Assembly: GCF_030362795.1 (NCBI RefSeq) | Contig: NZ_JAUCBM010000010.1 | Span: forward strand, 41,961-105,960 | Direction of reading: 5' to 3' | DNA from: Pseudochrobactrum kiredjianiae | GTDB taxonomy: Bacteria; Pseudomonadota; Alphaproteobacteria; Rhizobiales; Rhizobiaceae | DNA length: 64,000 bases | Shown here: positions 34,867-44,812 of the stretch, piece after piece | Layout: each line of letters begins with the position of its first letter | Position numbering within the stretch: the stretch's first letter is position 1 | Notes under the pieces: generated by a model | Told to the model about the DNA's origin: nothing | Seen by the model: only the letters and a program-made list of their open reading frames with translations | Databases searched by the model: none | Made by a program: the position numbers and the translations under genes

Positions 34867-36182
34867 TGCCACCTTTCGGCTTTCGAACCGCCATTGGCTA
34901 TTCTCTCAAATGCATGAAGGCGAGAGACTGCTGCGGCATTCACACTCGTATGAATTTCTTCGGGGAAATCAGCAGGCAGTTTATTCGCTACAGCTTCGAA
35001 TGCCAGTGCGCCGAACTCAACGACATGAGCCATAGCCGTACGAACAACGCTTTCGGGAATGTTCGCCACCGCCGCCATCTGCATGAAGTGGCGTGGCTGA
35101 ATCTGGTCGATGCGATAGTGGCGATTCCGACCAACCGACATTGCCAGCTTCATTTGCTTCCTTTCGATCTGGCGCCGGTCCAAACTCGGTTGCGCCGAAA
35201 GAATGTCGTAGAGCGGCGTCATGTGGAAGCCTCCGCCCGGTAGTAAGAACACGCTGAAATTTTTCGCGTGTCCGTCTGTCGCTCCTATGATCCAGAAAAA
35301 CATCTGCGCGATCAGAAAGCACTTCTGATCCTCAGCCGGTGTGTCGCTTCCTTTCAACAGATCAAGGATCGCCGCCATTCCCGGCCCGCCTTCAGACTGA
35401 TATTTGAGTGTCGGCGGAACCGACAGGGCTTGGCAACAATCCTCTTGTGGCAGCCATATCAATCGGCCGCTATCCGTCCATCTCCTATCAAATCGCTCAA
35501 TGACGAGAGCTTTGGTCTCGCCAAAGGTTTCGATGCGAGTGGCATTGACGGGCAGCCCAAAAGCTTCGGCCAGTGAAAGACAATAAAATTCGTTCTCGAC
35601 GCTATCCATCAGATCGAGCCCGTTGGGCAGCGTACTAATCTGTGTTTTGAATATGTGCGTCGTCGGCGTCATGCCGTGGGGTTTGATCCACTGCCCTTCA
35701 TGCCAGAGTAAGGCGGTCTTTTCCTGCGCTCCGGCGACCGAAATACGGAAATCGTCATCCCGATTGAGACCAAGCGGCGCTTGCGCTAAGTTCTTCAACA
35801 GGGTTTCGATCTGCGCAGTATCAACAGGCTCACCGCTGATATTGCTGTCAAATTCAAACTCCTTGTCACCGACACAATCGCGCCCGATCTTGGTCAACAA
35901 GCTGTAGGCGTCCGTTCCTCGCGCGCCGACTTTTTCAGCAACGCGGCGGCGCAACGCATCAGAGTCCGGAAGCAGGTTTTCAAAGACGGCGCTGACAGGT
36001 TCACCGCGATAGGCGTCTTCGCGCAACGGTAGAGAAAGAGACACGGGCATTACACCGCGTCGGTTCAGCCAAGTTTCATCGTAGCGAAACATCGTTGCCC
36101 CACCCGACTCTTTGGACAGATGCCCGACAAGGCGATTATTCAGATAAATCCGTAGCGGGACGTGCAGCGGTTTTCGACCCAT
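34863..36182 (-). CDS. hipA: HipA-family serine/threonine kinase toxin (module 2)
   Basis: The 439-residue product begins at ATG 36182, overlapping the hipB stop as TAATG. It has the N-terminal Couple_hipA domain (VPLRIYLNNRLVGHLSKES, PLREDAYRGEPVSAVFENLL) and the kinase fold with SVAGAQEKTALLWHEGQW (ATP/Ser loop), catalytic GATDGHAKNFSVFLL (Asp, Asn) and TPLYDILSA (metal Asp). It resembles classical E. coli-type HipA more than module 1 does. It should be inhibited by the upstream HipB. It is intact. Confidence 0.92.
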   Translation of the reverse strand: MGRKPLHVPLRIYLNNRLVGHLSKESGGATMFRYDETWLNRRGVMPVSLSLPLREDAYRGEPVSAVFENLLPDSDALRRRVAEKVGARGTDAYSLLTKIGRDCVGDKEFEFDSNISGEPVDTAQIETLLKNLAQAPLGLNRDDDFRISVAGAQEKTALLWHEGQWIKPHGMTPTTHIFKTQISTLPNGLDLMDSVENEFYCLSLAEAFGLPVNATRIETFGETKALVIERFDRRWTDSGRLIWLPQEDCCQALSVPPTLKYQSEGGPGMAAILDLLKGSDTPAEDQKCFLIAQMFFWIIGATDGHAKNFSVFLLPGGGFHMTPLYDILSAQPSLDRRQIERKQMKLAMSVGRNRHYRIDQIQPRHFMQMAAVANIPESVVRTAMAHVVEFGALAFEAVANKLPADFPEEIHTSVNAAAVSRLHAFERIANGGSKAERWQ

Positions 36183-36436
36183 TATCCAAGCAAATCCTCT
36201 ATGTCCCAAGGTGACTGCTTTGACCGCGGTACAATTTGAAATTCCAGATCAAGCGCAGCCAGCAAGGCCAAAACGGTATCGATCCGTGCGGCGGGGTTCC
36301 CTGTTTCTAGGATAGAAACCGTTCCTTGGCGCAGGCCCGCTCGATCACCGAGGTCAGCCTGATAAATGCCGAGCTGCTTTCGTGCGCGTCGGATGGCATT
36401 GCCAATTTGCTGCGGGGTACGGGCAATAGTGTTCAT
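36182..36436 (-). CDS. hipB: HipB-family HTH antitoxin (module 2)
   Basis: An 84-residue Xre/HTH_3 protein: QIGNAIRRARKQLGIYQADL, DRAGLRQGTVSILETG, then a tail ending WDIEDLLG. It should repress its own operon by binding the four regularly spaced sites directly upstream (36445-36541) and neutralise HipA. Its stop overlaps the hipA start by one base. Confidence 0.9.
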   Translation of the reverse strand: MNTIARTPQQIGNAIRRARKQLGIYQADLGDRAGLRQGTVSILETGNPAARIDTVLALLAALDLEFQIVPRSKQSPWDIEDLLG

Positions 36437-36444
36437 ATCTCCTT

Positions 36445-36541
36445 ATACGTAAATTCGGATATTGAGTCAATATACGTTAATTACGATACAGAATATATAT
36501 ACGCTAACCGAGATAATGAAATGAAATACGAATTAGCGTAT
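36445..36541. promoter_or_regulatory. Four HipB-type operators at exact 27-bp spacing
   Basis: Four 16-bp sites start at 36445 (ATACGTAAATTCGGAT), 36472 (ATACGTTAATTACGAT), 36499 (ATACGCTAACCGAGAT) and 36526 (ATACGAATTAGCGTAT). Each begins ATACG and ends in AT, the last being close to a perfect palindrome. The start-to-start distance is 27 bp each time. They fill the region upstream of hipB. Confidence 0.78.
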
Positions 36542-36593
36542 ATACCTCACAGGCACGCTCGTTGGGCAGTAACATAGAATTTTACATAGATGG

Positions 36594-37847
36594 GGGTCGG
36601 AACAAGAGCTGCTCTAAATCGTACGCGGCCTTTATCAACCAAAGACAGCCACAGCGGATTTGATGGTGATGCCGCCATCCGGACTTCTGCGCATTTGCCG
36701 ACCGGTAACAGTGCGGAATACTTGTAGCAATTGCAGCGCTGGCGGCACTCGCTACCAAAGTGTTTTTATGCTTTCTCTGCCATTTCGGCTTTTCCGCACA
36801 GCTTGGCCAGTGACAATGCGCTGGGACCAACGGAAGCCTATTTCATGGAAATACAGGTCCGCCAATTCTGGGATGATGTGATGAAAAACACCTGCGATGG
36901 TTCGGCGGACCCGAGCGTTAAACCCCTCAACTGAATTGACGCGGACGGCATCCCGGACATATTCGCGGCGGGAGTGGTTGACTGTTTCGTGTGTAGCAAA
37001 GCTTTCGCCCATGGCCATGAATGCCTTTGCCTCATCACTCATCAAATGTGTTTGCAGTTCGACTTGTGGCGCAATCGCACGTGTGACAGCCCGCAATGAA
37101 AGACCGGTAACGACAGCGGCGCGAGCATCGCCAGCGATGGAGCCGGGAGTAACATCTGTTGGTCTTTGAACAATCGCCACGACGGGCGTCTTTTCCGTTT
37201 GTGCTTGCCCTTTGCGGCCTCATCCGGGGGATGGATCTTCGGGATGCTTTCTGGGTCTGCCACCAAGATAGAAATGGTCAACTTCCACCGTGCCGTTGAG
37301 CATATGTTCACGCGCCACCATGAGGCGCAGCGCATGACCAATCCGCCAGGCCGTAGGTTGGCTCACCACCAGTGTTTCGGCGAGACGAATTGAGGACAAT
37401 CCTTTGTCCGTCTGCAGCAACAGCCACATCGTCTTGAGCCAGGTGTTCAAGGGAAGTTTAGTGGTGTGCAGGGGCGGTGTGTTGTCACTGTGAACTGGAA
37501 GCGGCAGTCCCCGCTGGAACATTGAAAGAGACCCGGCCGCGCGCGGCGCTTGCCCATGTCGCGGCCAGCTATTGCGATCGAGCGTCTGTAACCACAGGAG
37601 GGGCAGACCCTGCCATTCGACCATACCATGCTTTCCAAAAAAACGACGGCAATGCTCCTCGTTTCGGAACGCGGTGATCATGTCTTCAACTGTCGAATAT
37701 TGGACAGGGTCGCCAGCATCGTTTCAGACATAACTATCTCCTTCGGGCACGACCAAGAATCGCACGAAAGATGCTGGCCTGCAAGGAATTCATTGTCTTT
37801 GGTTGATAAAGTCCGCGTACGATTTAGAGCAGCTCTTGTTCCGAACC
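36594..37847 (-). mobile_element. IS1595-family (ISXO2-like) insertion sequence, inactive
   Basis: Long inverted repeats of about 33 bp (core TCGGAACAAGAGCTGCTC, 36597 onward, and its complement ending 37847) enclose one transposase on the minus strand. The repeats are nearly perfect although the transposase is mutated. It separates hipBA module 2 from an IS5 fragment. Confidence 0.85.
36752..37681 (-). pseudogene. IS1595-family transposase with indels and in-frame TGA
   Basis: The N-terminal zinc ribbon (VCPSCGYRRSIAIAGRDMGK, FQCSSGDCRFQFTVTT) is in a different frame from what precedes and follows it. An extra T in the T run at 37636-37642 and a lost base near 37465 explain this. The middle part (LPLNTWLKTMWLLLQTDKG, VEVDHFYLGGRPRK) then meets a TGA at 37220-37222 and continues in the same frame (GRKGQAQTEKTPVVAIVQ, HLMSDEAKAFMAMG, HSRREYVRDAVRVNSVEGFN) to 36752. 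It has three separate lesions and is non-functional. Confidence 0.85.
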
Positions 37848-37950
37848 CAATGCAGAGAAACCTTGCTATCAGGGTCCTTCCACATATACGACAGAACCAT
37901 GAAAACTATGGCGGTAATAAAATGAAGTGCGGCTGTTGGACATGGTGTGA
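37848..37950 (+). mobile_element. Short IS5-family fragment
   Basis: AATGCAGAGAAACCTTGCTA and the next 30 bp match, with few changes, the complement of 63865-63925 in the IS5 remnant at the right edge. The copy here ends after about 60-90 bp. The rest up to glmS is A+T-rich upstream DNA. Confidence 0.5.
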
Positions 37951-38079
37951 AAATCTATGAGTCCAAACTCTTATACAAATAATGTAAAATATAGTATTTG
38001 TATTGCAATGCGCACTCGACTTTCATTCTTGTTCACAATATTCCATGTTCAGATATAAATTTATATAGGTGGCTGCATC

Positions 38080-39903
38080 ATGTGTGGAATAATTGGAATA
38101 ATTAGTAAACAACCAATTAGTTCAATGGTTCTTGAAGCATTGAAACTCCTTGAATATCGCGGCTATGATTCAGCCGGTATTGCCACGTTGGTTGATGGTG
38201 ATATTGAGCGTCGTCGTGCTGAGGGCAAGCTGGTTAATCTTGAAAAACGTGTGAATGCTGAGCCGCTAAGCGGTACGATTGGTATTGGCCATACACGCTG
38301 GGCAACCCATGGTGCGCCAACGGAGCGCAACGCGCATCCTCATGCAACCGAGCAAGTGGCGATTGTTCATAATGGCATTATCGAAAACTTTGCTGAATTG
38401 CGTGCCGAGCTTGAAGCTGAAGGCATCAAATTTCAAAGTGATACCGATACGGAAACTGTAGCGCAATTGGTGTCGCGTAATATCCGTACCGGTGATGCGC
38501 CGATTGAAGCGGTGCGCAAAGTGTTTGATCGTTTGCGCGGTGCATTTGCGCTTGCCTTCTTGTTTAAGGGGGAAGACGATCTCTTGATCGCAGCGCGACG
38601 TGGTTCCCCTCTGGCCATTGGCTATGGTGAGGGGGAAATGTTTCTTGGCTCCGATGCGATTGCATTGGCACCTTTTACGGATAAAATTACCTATCTTGAA
38701 GACGGTGATTGGGCAGTGTTAACGCGCGATAGCGTCACTTTTTACGATGAGAATAATGCGCAGGTTAGCCGCATTGTGCAGCAATCCGCCGGCGCTGCTT
38801 ATGTTGTCAATAAAGGCAATTATAAGCATTTCATGGAAAAGGAAATCTACGAGCAGCCGGAAGTGATTTCACGCACTCTGGCGCATTATCTGGATTTTGC
38901 TTCGTCGTCAGTCCGTGAAGATGTGACGAATATCGACTGGTCACAGATCAATCGTCTGGCGATTTCTGCCTGTGGTACAGCCTATTATGCAGCGACAATC
39001 GGTAAATATTGGCTTGAGCGTTACGCTCGTTTGCCGGTGGAAATTGATATTGCTTCGGAGTTTCGTTACCGCGAAATGCCATTGTCGAAAGACACATTAG
39101 CTCTGTTTGTTTCCCAGTCCGGTGAAACAGCGGATACGCTGGCATCGCTGCGCTATTGCCGCGCGCAAGGACTACCCATTGCGGCTGTGGTGAATGTGCG
39201 TGAATCGACCATTGCACGTGAGGCTGATATTGTACTGCCAACCTTGGCAGGGCCTGAGATTGGCGTAGCATCAACCAAGGCTTTCACCTGTCAGTTGTCT
39301 GTTTTGGCCGCACTGGCGCTATCAGCTGCCAAGGCTAAGGGCACAATTACACCACAGAAAGAGCAGCAACTGGTGCAGGAGCTTGCTTCACTCTCCGGCT
39401 ATATTAATCAGGCATTGAAGCTCGCGCCGAAGGTCGAAGCGATTTGCCGCGATCTGGTTAATGTTAAACATGCACTTTATTTGGGGCGCGGAACGTCATT
39501 TCCATTGGCAATGGAAGGTGCGCTTAAGCTCAAGGAAATCTCCTATATTCACGCCGAAGGTTATGCCGCCGGTGAATTGAAGCATGGGCCGATTGCGCTG
39601 ATCGATGAAACCATGCCGGTTATTGTGATTGCGCCTTATGATCGTCTGTATGAAAAGACCGTATCGAATATGCAGGAAGTGGCAGCCCGTGGCGGTCGCA
39701 TCATCCTGATAACCGATGCTGAAGGCGCGAAACACGCCAATGTACATGCAGTTGCTACGCTGACTATGCCAGAGGTGCCTGAGTTTATTTCGCCTCTGGT
39801 TTATGCATTGCCAATTCAAATGCTGGCTTATTATACAGCCGTATTTATGGGTACAGATATTGACCAGCCACGCAATTTGGCAAAATCCGTTACCGTTGAA
39901 TAG
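38080..39903 (+). CDS. glmS: Glutamine--fructose-6-phosphate aminotransferase (isomerising)
   Basis: The 607-residue protein has the glutaminase domain (MCGIIGI with Cys2 nucleophile, LEYRGYDSAGIA, GHTRWATHGAP) and two SIS isomerase domains (SACGTAYYAATIG, VSQSGETADTLASLRY, YLGRGTSFPLAMEGALKLKE), ending DIDQPRNLAKSVTVE. It makes glucosamine-6-phosphate from fructose-6-phosphate and glutamine, the entry to UDP-GlcNAc for peptidoglycan, LPS and the polysaccharide operon downstream. In many relatives glmU precedes glmS. Here IS debris lies upstream, so any such linkage is lost. It is complete and looks essential. Confidence 0.97.
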   Translation: MCGIIGIISKQPISSMVLEALKLLEYRGYDSAGIATLVDGDIERRRAEGKLVNLEKRVNAEPLSGTIGIGHTRWATHGAPTERNAHPHATEQVAIVHNGIIENFAELRAELEAEGIKFQSDTDTETVAQLVSRNIRTGDAPIEAVRKVFDRLRGAFALAFLFKGEDDLLIAARRGSPLAIGYGEGEMFLGSDAIALAPFTDKITYLEDGDWAVLTRDSVTFYDENNAQVSRIVQQSAGAAYVVNKGNYKHFMEKEIYEQPEVISRTLAHYLDFASSSVREDVTNIDWSQINRLAISACGTAYYAATIGKYWLERYARLPVEIDIASEFRYREMPLSKDTLALFVSQSGETADTLASLRYCRAQGLPIAAVVNVRESTIAREADIVLPTLAGPEIGVASTKAFTCQLSVLAALALSAAKAKGTITPQKEQQLVQELASLSGYINQALKLAPKVEAICRDLVNVKHALYLGRGTSFPLAMEGALKLKEISYIHAEGYAAGELKHGPIALIDETMPVIVIAPYDRLYEKTVSNMQEVAARGGRIILITDAEGAKHANVHAVATLTMPEVPEFISPLVYALPIQMLAYYTAVFMGTDIDQPRNLAKSVTVE

Positions 39904-39979
39904 CTTATTTTATTGAATTTTCTTTATCTTTGCCACAATTATATAGTAAGGTTTCAAGTGTAAATTGTAGTGGTTCAAA

Positions 39980-41186
39980 CTTGATCTGACAGTTAGCGGC
40001 TTTGTGATGATGTCTGTCAGGTTAAGTTCAGCCTATGAATTTTTCCTGCCAGATCGTCTTACCATCGATCATTGTCTCGAGCGGTGTTCTTCCGCAGCAA
40101 ATCTTTCCTTGATGTGTGCGCTTATTGTTATAGTGATCAAGCCATTCGTCAAGATCAGCCTGCAATTCCTCGATTGACTGGTAAATTGTCTTGCGGAATG
40201 TGCCCTGATAAAACTCCTGCAGGATCGTCTTGTGGAACCGCTCACAAATGCCATTCGTCTGTGGGTGTCTGACCTTGGTTTTCGTGTGATCGATATCATT
40301 GATCGCAAGGAATAACTGGTAGTCATAGCTTTCGGCCTTGCCGCAATACTCAGTCCCTCTATCCGTTAAAATGCGCAGCACCGGTAATTCGTGTTCTTCC
40401 ATAAACGGCAAAACCCGATCATTGAGCAAATCTGCGGCTGTGATTGGCGTTTTGGTGGTGTAAAGCTTGGCATGGGTGTGCTTTGAATAGGTGTCCACAT
40501 AGGTCTGCTGATAGATCCGGCCAACGCCTTTGAGAGTTCCGACATAAAACGTGTCCTGGCTGCCTAAATAGCCAGGATGCGCGGTTTCAATCTCGCCGCA
40601 AGCCTCGTCATCAAGGGCTTTTTTCTCCAACGCCTGAACCTGCGCTTCGGTGAGCACCAGCCCCTCATTCGCAACTTTGGCTTCAAGCGCTTTCAGGCGG
40701 CTTTTGAAAATTGCAAGATTCTGTCATAGCCAGATTGAACGCAAGCCAGACGGTGAGACAAAAACACCAAGCTTGCGCAATTCATTAGAAGTTCGCGCCT
40801 GACCATATGCCGGAAACTCACCGGCGGAGTCCTGAACTGCCTGTTCGATTGCCTGATCAACACGATTGGCAAGGTTGGGCTTGCGTCTCGTGCGTTCCAG
40901 CAACGCTGCAACACCACCTTCCTCAACCGCTGCTTTGTAGCGATAAAATGTATCACGCGACAGGCCCATGACTTGACAGGCTTTCGATACATTTCCAAGC
41001 TCTTCCGCGAGATTTAAAAGTCCCGTTTTGTGTTTGATGATCTTATCTGTAGAGTGCAACATTGTGGTTTCCTTCGTTTTGAGGTTGGGTTTGCACCACC
41101 ATCAAAACCAATAACCACATGGCTCTGCAAGAGCCTGCACCGTTCCCAATGCAGCAAGCTGGAAAGGGAACGGTGTCAGATCAAGT
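39980..41186 (-). mobile_element. IS481-family insertion sequence with nonsense-mutated transposase
   Basis: The terminal repeats CTTGATCTGACAG (39980 onward) and GTCAGATCAAGT (41175-41186) enclose about 1.2 kb with one transposase gene on the minus strand. Confidence 0.82.
40028..41062 (-). pseudogene. IS481-family transposase interrupted by an in-frame TGA
   Basis: The frame from ATG 41062 carries the HTH (NVSKACQVMGLSRDTFYRYK, RTRRKPNLANRVDQAIEQAV) up to GLRSIWL. TGA at 40724-40726 follows, and it resumes in the same frame as QNLAIFKSRLKALEAKV with the rve core (ILTDRGTEYCGKAESYDYQL, second Asp; QTNGICERFHKTILQEFYQ, Glu). A CGA-to-TGA transition would explain it. Without read-through it is dead. 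Total frame 344 codons, the normal length. Confidence 0.88.
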
Positions 41187-41253
41187 CGTAACTAATACAA
41201 ATCAGCTATTTTTTGAAGTCGCCCTTGATACCCATTGAAACATTCCTTTGCGC

Positions 41254-41985
41254 TTAGAGCCCGTAAGACTCTTTGTCGCCCAAGTTCTGCTTATGCGCTT
41301 CCTCGCCAATGCGGCGCTCCTCCTCAAGTAAGGCAATTTTATCCTGAACGTCCAGAATGGCACTTGATCGGATGATAGCCTGTTCTGATGCTTGCGGATC
41401 GTAACCATGCTGACGCATGGCATCACAATAGCTCTTGGCAATCGATAAGGTTTCACGGGCGTCAATGGTAAGGCCCGCATTCTTAAAGGCATCAGGATTG
41501 CCGTTTTGCAAATCCCTCATGCCGTCAGAGCCTAAAACCGTACCCAGAATATCAATCAGCGCACGGCTTTCCACGATGGTGCGCGTGTCCATTTTGACCA
41601 GATCCTTAATCTCATCCAGCGCGCCAATACGGTCGTCCTGTACCAATTGCTGATGTTCTTCATTAACATCAACCGCAACTTCACTATGTTCCGCTGCGCC
41701 ATACCCCAAGTCTTGGGGCTGGCGCGCCTTCAAACGGTCTGTGCTGTCGAGTAAATGCTGCTCAAACTGAATGGCCTGCTCTGACGTTTCCATATCGTGG
41801 CCATGCTCGCGCATGGCATCACAATAGCTTCTGGCAATGGAAAGCGTTTCATGGGCATCAATTCCAAAAACTGCCAAACGCTCAGGGTCTCCCGATTGCA
41901 GCCCCTGCAACAATTTAGGGCTTAATAATTGTTCTAGATTTTCAATCAGGTCTGCACAGAGGTGGCTCGGATTGTCTGAACAGTT
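41254..41985 (-). pseudogene. Unknown protein with internal duplication, 5' end cut by IS3
   Basis: The open frame extends upstream to about 41985 without a good start and then meets IS3 sequence, so the N-terminus is missing. At least 219 residues remain. They contain a diverged duplication: IDAHETLSIARSYCDAMREH (first copy) and IDARETLSIAKSYCDAMRQH (second copy), each followed by a helical SEQAI segment. It is soluble, acidic and helical. The neighbour upstream before the IS3 insertion was ardC, so it probably comes from a conjugative element. No known family is recognised. Confidence 0.55.
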
Positions 41986-42479
41986 TCGGGCGTTTTGTTA
42001 AGTGGATTTCCGCCGCAATTATGCCGCCACCATCATTGGTGTCAGCTCGTTGAAGTAAACCTGATCCGGCGTCTGTCGGTCAAGCGATGAATGTGGCCGT
42101 CGGCTGTTGTAGAATTTTAGATATCTGCCGATGCCAGTGCGGGCCTCGGACACGGTCTTGTAGGCGTGAAGATAAACCTCTTCGTATTTGATTGACCGCC
42201 AGAGCCGTTCGACGAAGACATTGTCCCGCCACGCACCCTTGCCATCCATTGAGATGGCGATCCCTACCTTTTTCAGCACGTTGGTGAAGTCGATGGAAGT
42301 GAACTGTGATCCTTGATCCGTGTTGAATATGTCTGGCTTTCCATAGCGGATCAGCGCTTCCTCAACCGCTTCGATGCAGAAGTCCGCCCCCATTGTGATC
42401 GACAGCCGCCATGACAAAACCCGGCGGCTGAACCAGTCGACGACAGCGCACAGATAGACAAAACCACGTGCCATCGGAA

Positions 42480-43105
42480 GTGGAGTAAGAAGCGCAGATG
42501 CGCTTCTCCTCCCCGAACCGTACGTGCACCTTTCAGCGCATACGGCTCTCTGTTCAAGCTTGGCCCATGGCCATAGCAACGTCGTGGTAGTGCGACGTGA
42601 CGGTATTGCGGTCTTCAAGCCGGAAGATGTATGGGTTCTCCTCCGGATTACGCCACCGGAATTGCGCCTTGGGGCTTGAGACAAGCCGTTTCAACGCCTT
42701 TCCGATAGGGTCACCGCGTTCATTGCGACCAAACACGAGCCAGGTTTTCGCCTTGCCCGGTTCCGGGACCCTAAACCATTTCCGCATCAAGGGTTTGATG
42801 CGGGATCGATATTTGTGCCCCAGCCAGTGCGCCATTTTCCAGAACACGACATGGTCGATGCGTCGGAAGACGTACGCCGTGAAGTCGGTGAACTTGTAGA
42901 ACGCCGCCCATCCCACCAATTGGCGGTTTAAGCCGGCGATCATGTCGACCGTGCTGACACTATGATTGCCGGATAAGGTTTCGGTGAGCTTGCGCACAAA
43001 CCCCTTGGCCTTTTCCTTGGGTACAGCAGAGGGCAGGCAATTCTTCGCATCCTCCTTTCTCTTTGCATTCCAGTCATATGCCTCCCCGATTGGGGCGAGG
43101 CGCAC
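42480..43105 (-). mobile_element. Group II intron, internally deleted, with maturase C-terminal remnant
   Basis: Read on the minus strand, the intron begins GTGCG (43105-43101) and ends CCAC at 42480, the usual group II boundaries. It is only 626 nt. It contains a maturase C-terminal part (42554 to about 43040: AGLNRQLVGWAAFYKFTDFT, FRRIDHVVFWKMAHWLGHKY, LVFGRNERGDPIGKAL) joined almost at once to the 5' end. Domains I-IV and the reverse transcriptase are therefore lost. Domains V and VI are intact. It cannot splice or move alone but might be acted on in trans. Confidence 0.8.
42515..42548 (-). ncRNA. Group II intron domain V
   Basis: The 34-nt hairpin starts GAGCCGTATGCG and ends GCACGTACGGTTC, the classic bacterial domain V with its bulge. 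A second hairpin with GAAGCGCA/TGCGCTTC (42489-42507) is domain VI, just before the 3' boundary. Confidence 0.85.
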
Positions 43106-43236
43106 TATAGGTTATATCCATTGCCCACACCTGATTGGGTCTGGTGACCGCTAGCTTGCGCAGGAGATAAGGATAGATTTTATGCCCTGGCGCTGGCTTC
43201 GAGGTGTTTGGCCGACGGTAAATCGCCTCGATGCGC

Positions 43237-43684
43237 TCCTCTGCCGTTTCCATTATCAGCGACTGCACAAAAAATTGTTCCGGCAAGCCTTCGATCTGAT
43301 CAGCATTGAACCCGGCATAGGTTTTTAGAAATGGGATGTGCGCTCAACATCCTTGCCCTCGGCGTCCTGTTTTTCACGGGTAAACACATTGGCATAAACA
43401 ATCGTGGTTGATTTTGAACCTTTGCGAACCTGTGCGCCTAATGCTTTTGCCTGTTTAAATGTCATCCAATAGGGGGAGGAAAAATCGAATTCATGGGCGG
43501 CAGTCCAAAGCAGCAAAATGTTGATATCTTTGTAATACTCGCCTGTTGCTCGCTTTGGCAAACTCATAGATGCGCCGCCAATCCAAGGTTTAACCCAAGA
43601 GGCAACACCTGTTTCAAGCTGTGCAATAATCGCATTCGTAACGTCCTGATAAATATCTTTGTGAGAAATAATTGTTTTGGTCAT
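43237..43684 (-). pseudogene. ardC: ArdC-family antirestriction protein, frameshifted and truncated
   Basis: The N-terminal domain (DUF1738) is clear: DIYQDVTNAIIAQLETGVAS, WVKPWIGGASMSLPKRATGE, YYKDINILLLW, SPYWMTFKQAKALGAQVRKG. A lost base near 43336 stops the frame at 43325. It then resumes as IPFLKTYAGFNADQIEGLPE and METAEERIEA before joining IS3 orfB at about 43236. The C-terminal metallopeptidase domain is gone. ArdC protects incoming conjugative DNA from restriction and binds single-stranded DNA, so the source was a conjugative element. Confidence 0.85.
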
Positions 43685-43719
43685 ATGCAAATTCACTCAC
43701 TCTTTAATATTGACGCTTA

Positions 43720-43785
43720 GGTCAGAAGCACTTTGCTTCTGTCCCTGAGCAGTCGGCGAACCGACCGGAAGAGAGCGACTGTCTT
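43720..43785 (-). ncRNA. Structured non-coding segment beside IS110 transposase
   Basis: Two adjacent perfect hairpins: CAGAAGCA-CTT-TGCTTCTG (43723-43741) and GTCGG-CGAA-CCGAC (43752-43765). The second competes with a longer pairing CAGTCG/CGACTG (43750-43755 with 43775-43780). IS110-type elements carry bridge/seekRNA in a non-coding end, and this lies at the 3' side of the transposase gene. The function is inferred from position only. Confidence 0.35.
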
Positions 43786-43790
43786 GTCTG

Positions 43791-44566
<776 letters not shown>

Positions 44567-44812
44567 GCGACTGGCACACAAACGTAATCGCAGAAAATGG
44601 ACGGATGAGCTGGCAGATCATCACCGGCTATGGCAGACGATCCAACGCGGAAACATCAATGGGCCGTTACAAATCCATCATTGGCTATCCGGCTGCGTTC
44701 ACGCAAATTTGCCAATCAACAAACCGAAGTCGTACTCGGATGCCGCATTCTCAACCGGATGCTGGACTGCGCACGCCCGAATTCCGTCCGCGTAACAGAG
44801 AAAACAGCATAA
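44567..44812 (+). mobile_element. IS5-family transposase C-terminal fragment
   Basis: The plus strand in two frames reads MSWQIITGYGRRSNAETSMG then RYKSIIG, then RKFANQQTEVVLGCRILNRM and SVRVTEKTA with a stop. This is the tail of an IS5-type DDE transposase (W...GY..R...E..MGR.K..IG..L..R.F..Q..E). One frame change occurs near 44695. Confidence 0.75.

Larger units (their letters stand above)
42019..43236 (-). pseudogene. IS3-family orfB, 5'-truncated and interrupted by a group II intron
   Basis: The left exon (43236-43106) reads IYRRPNTSKPAPGHKIYPYL and RPNQVWAMDITY. The right exon (42479-42019) reads IPMARGFVYLCAVVDWFSRR, FNTDQGSQFTSIDF (second Asp), SMDGKGAWRDNVFVERLWRS (Glu) and ends LTPMMVAA. 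Joining 43106 to 42479 restores ITYIPMARGF in frame, so intron splicing would rebuild the reading frame. The 5' part of orfB is missing where it joins ardC at about 43236, so the IS is inactive anyway. Confidence 0.85.

Noticed and set aside
38040..38080. A glmS ribozyme/riboswitch ahead of glmS
   Set aside because: The leader is short and A+T rich without the ribozyme core, and the riboswitch is known from Gram-positives.
40072..40272. Plus-strand frames inside the IS481 transposase and similar long antisense frames in glmS, the kinase and the glycosyltransferase genes
   Set aside because: They are shadows of the conserved coding frames on the opposite strand.
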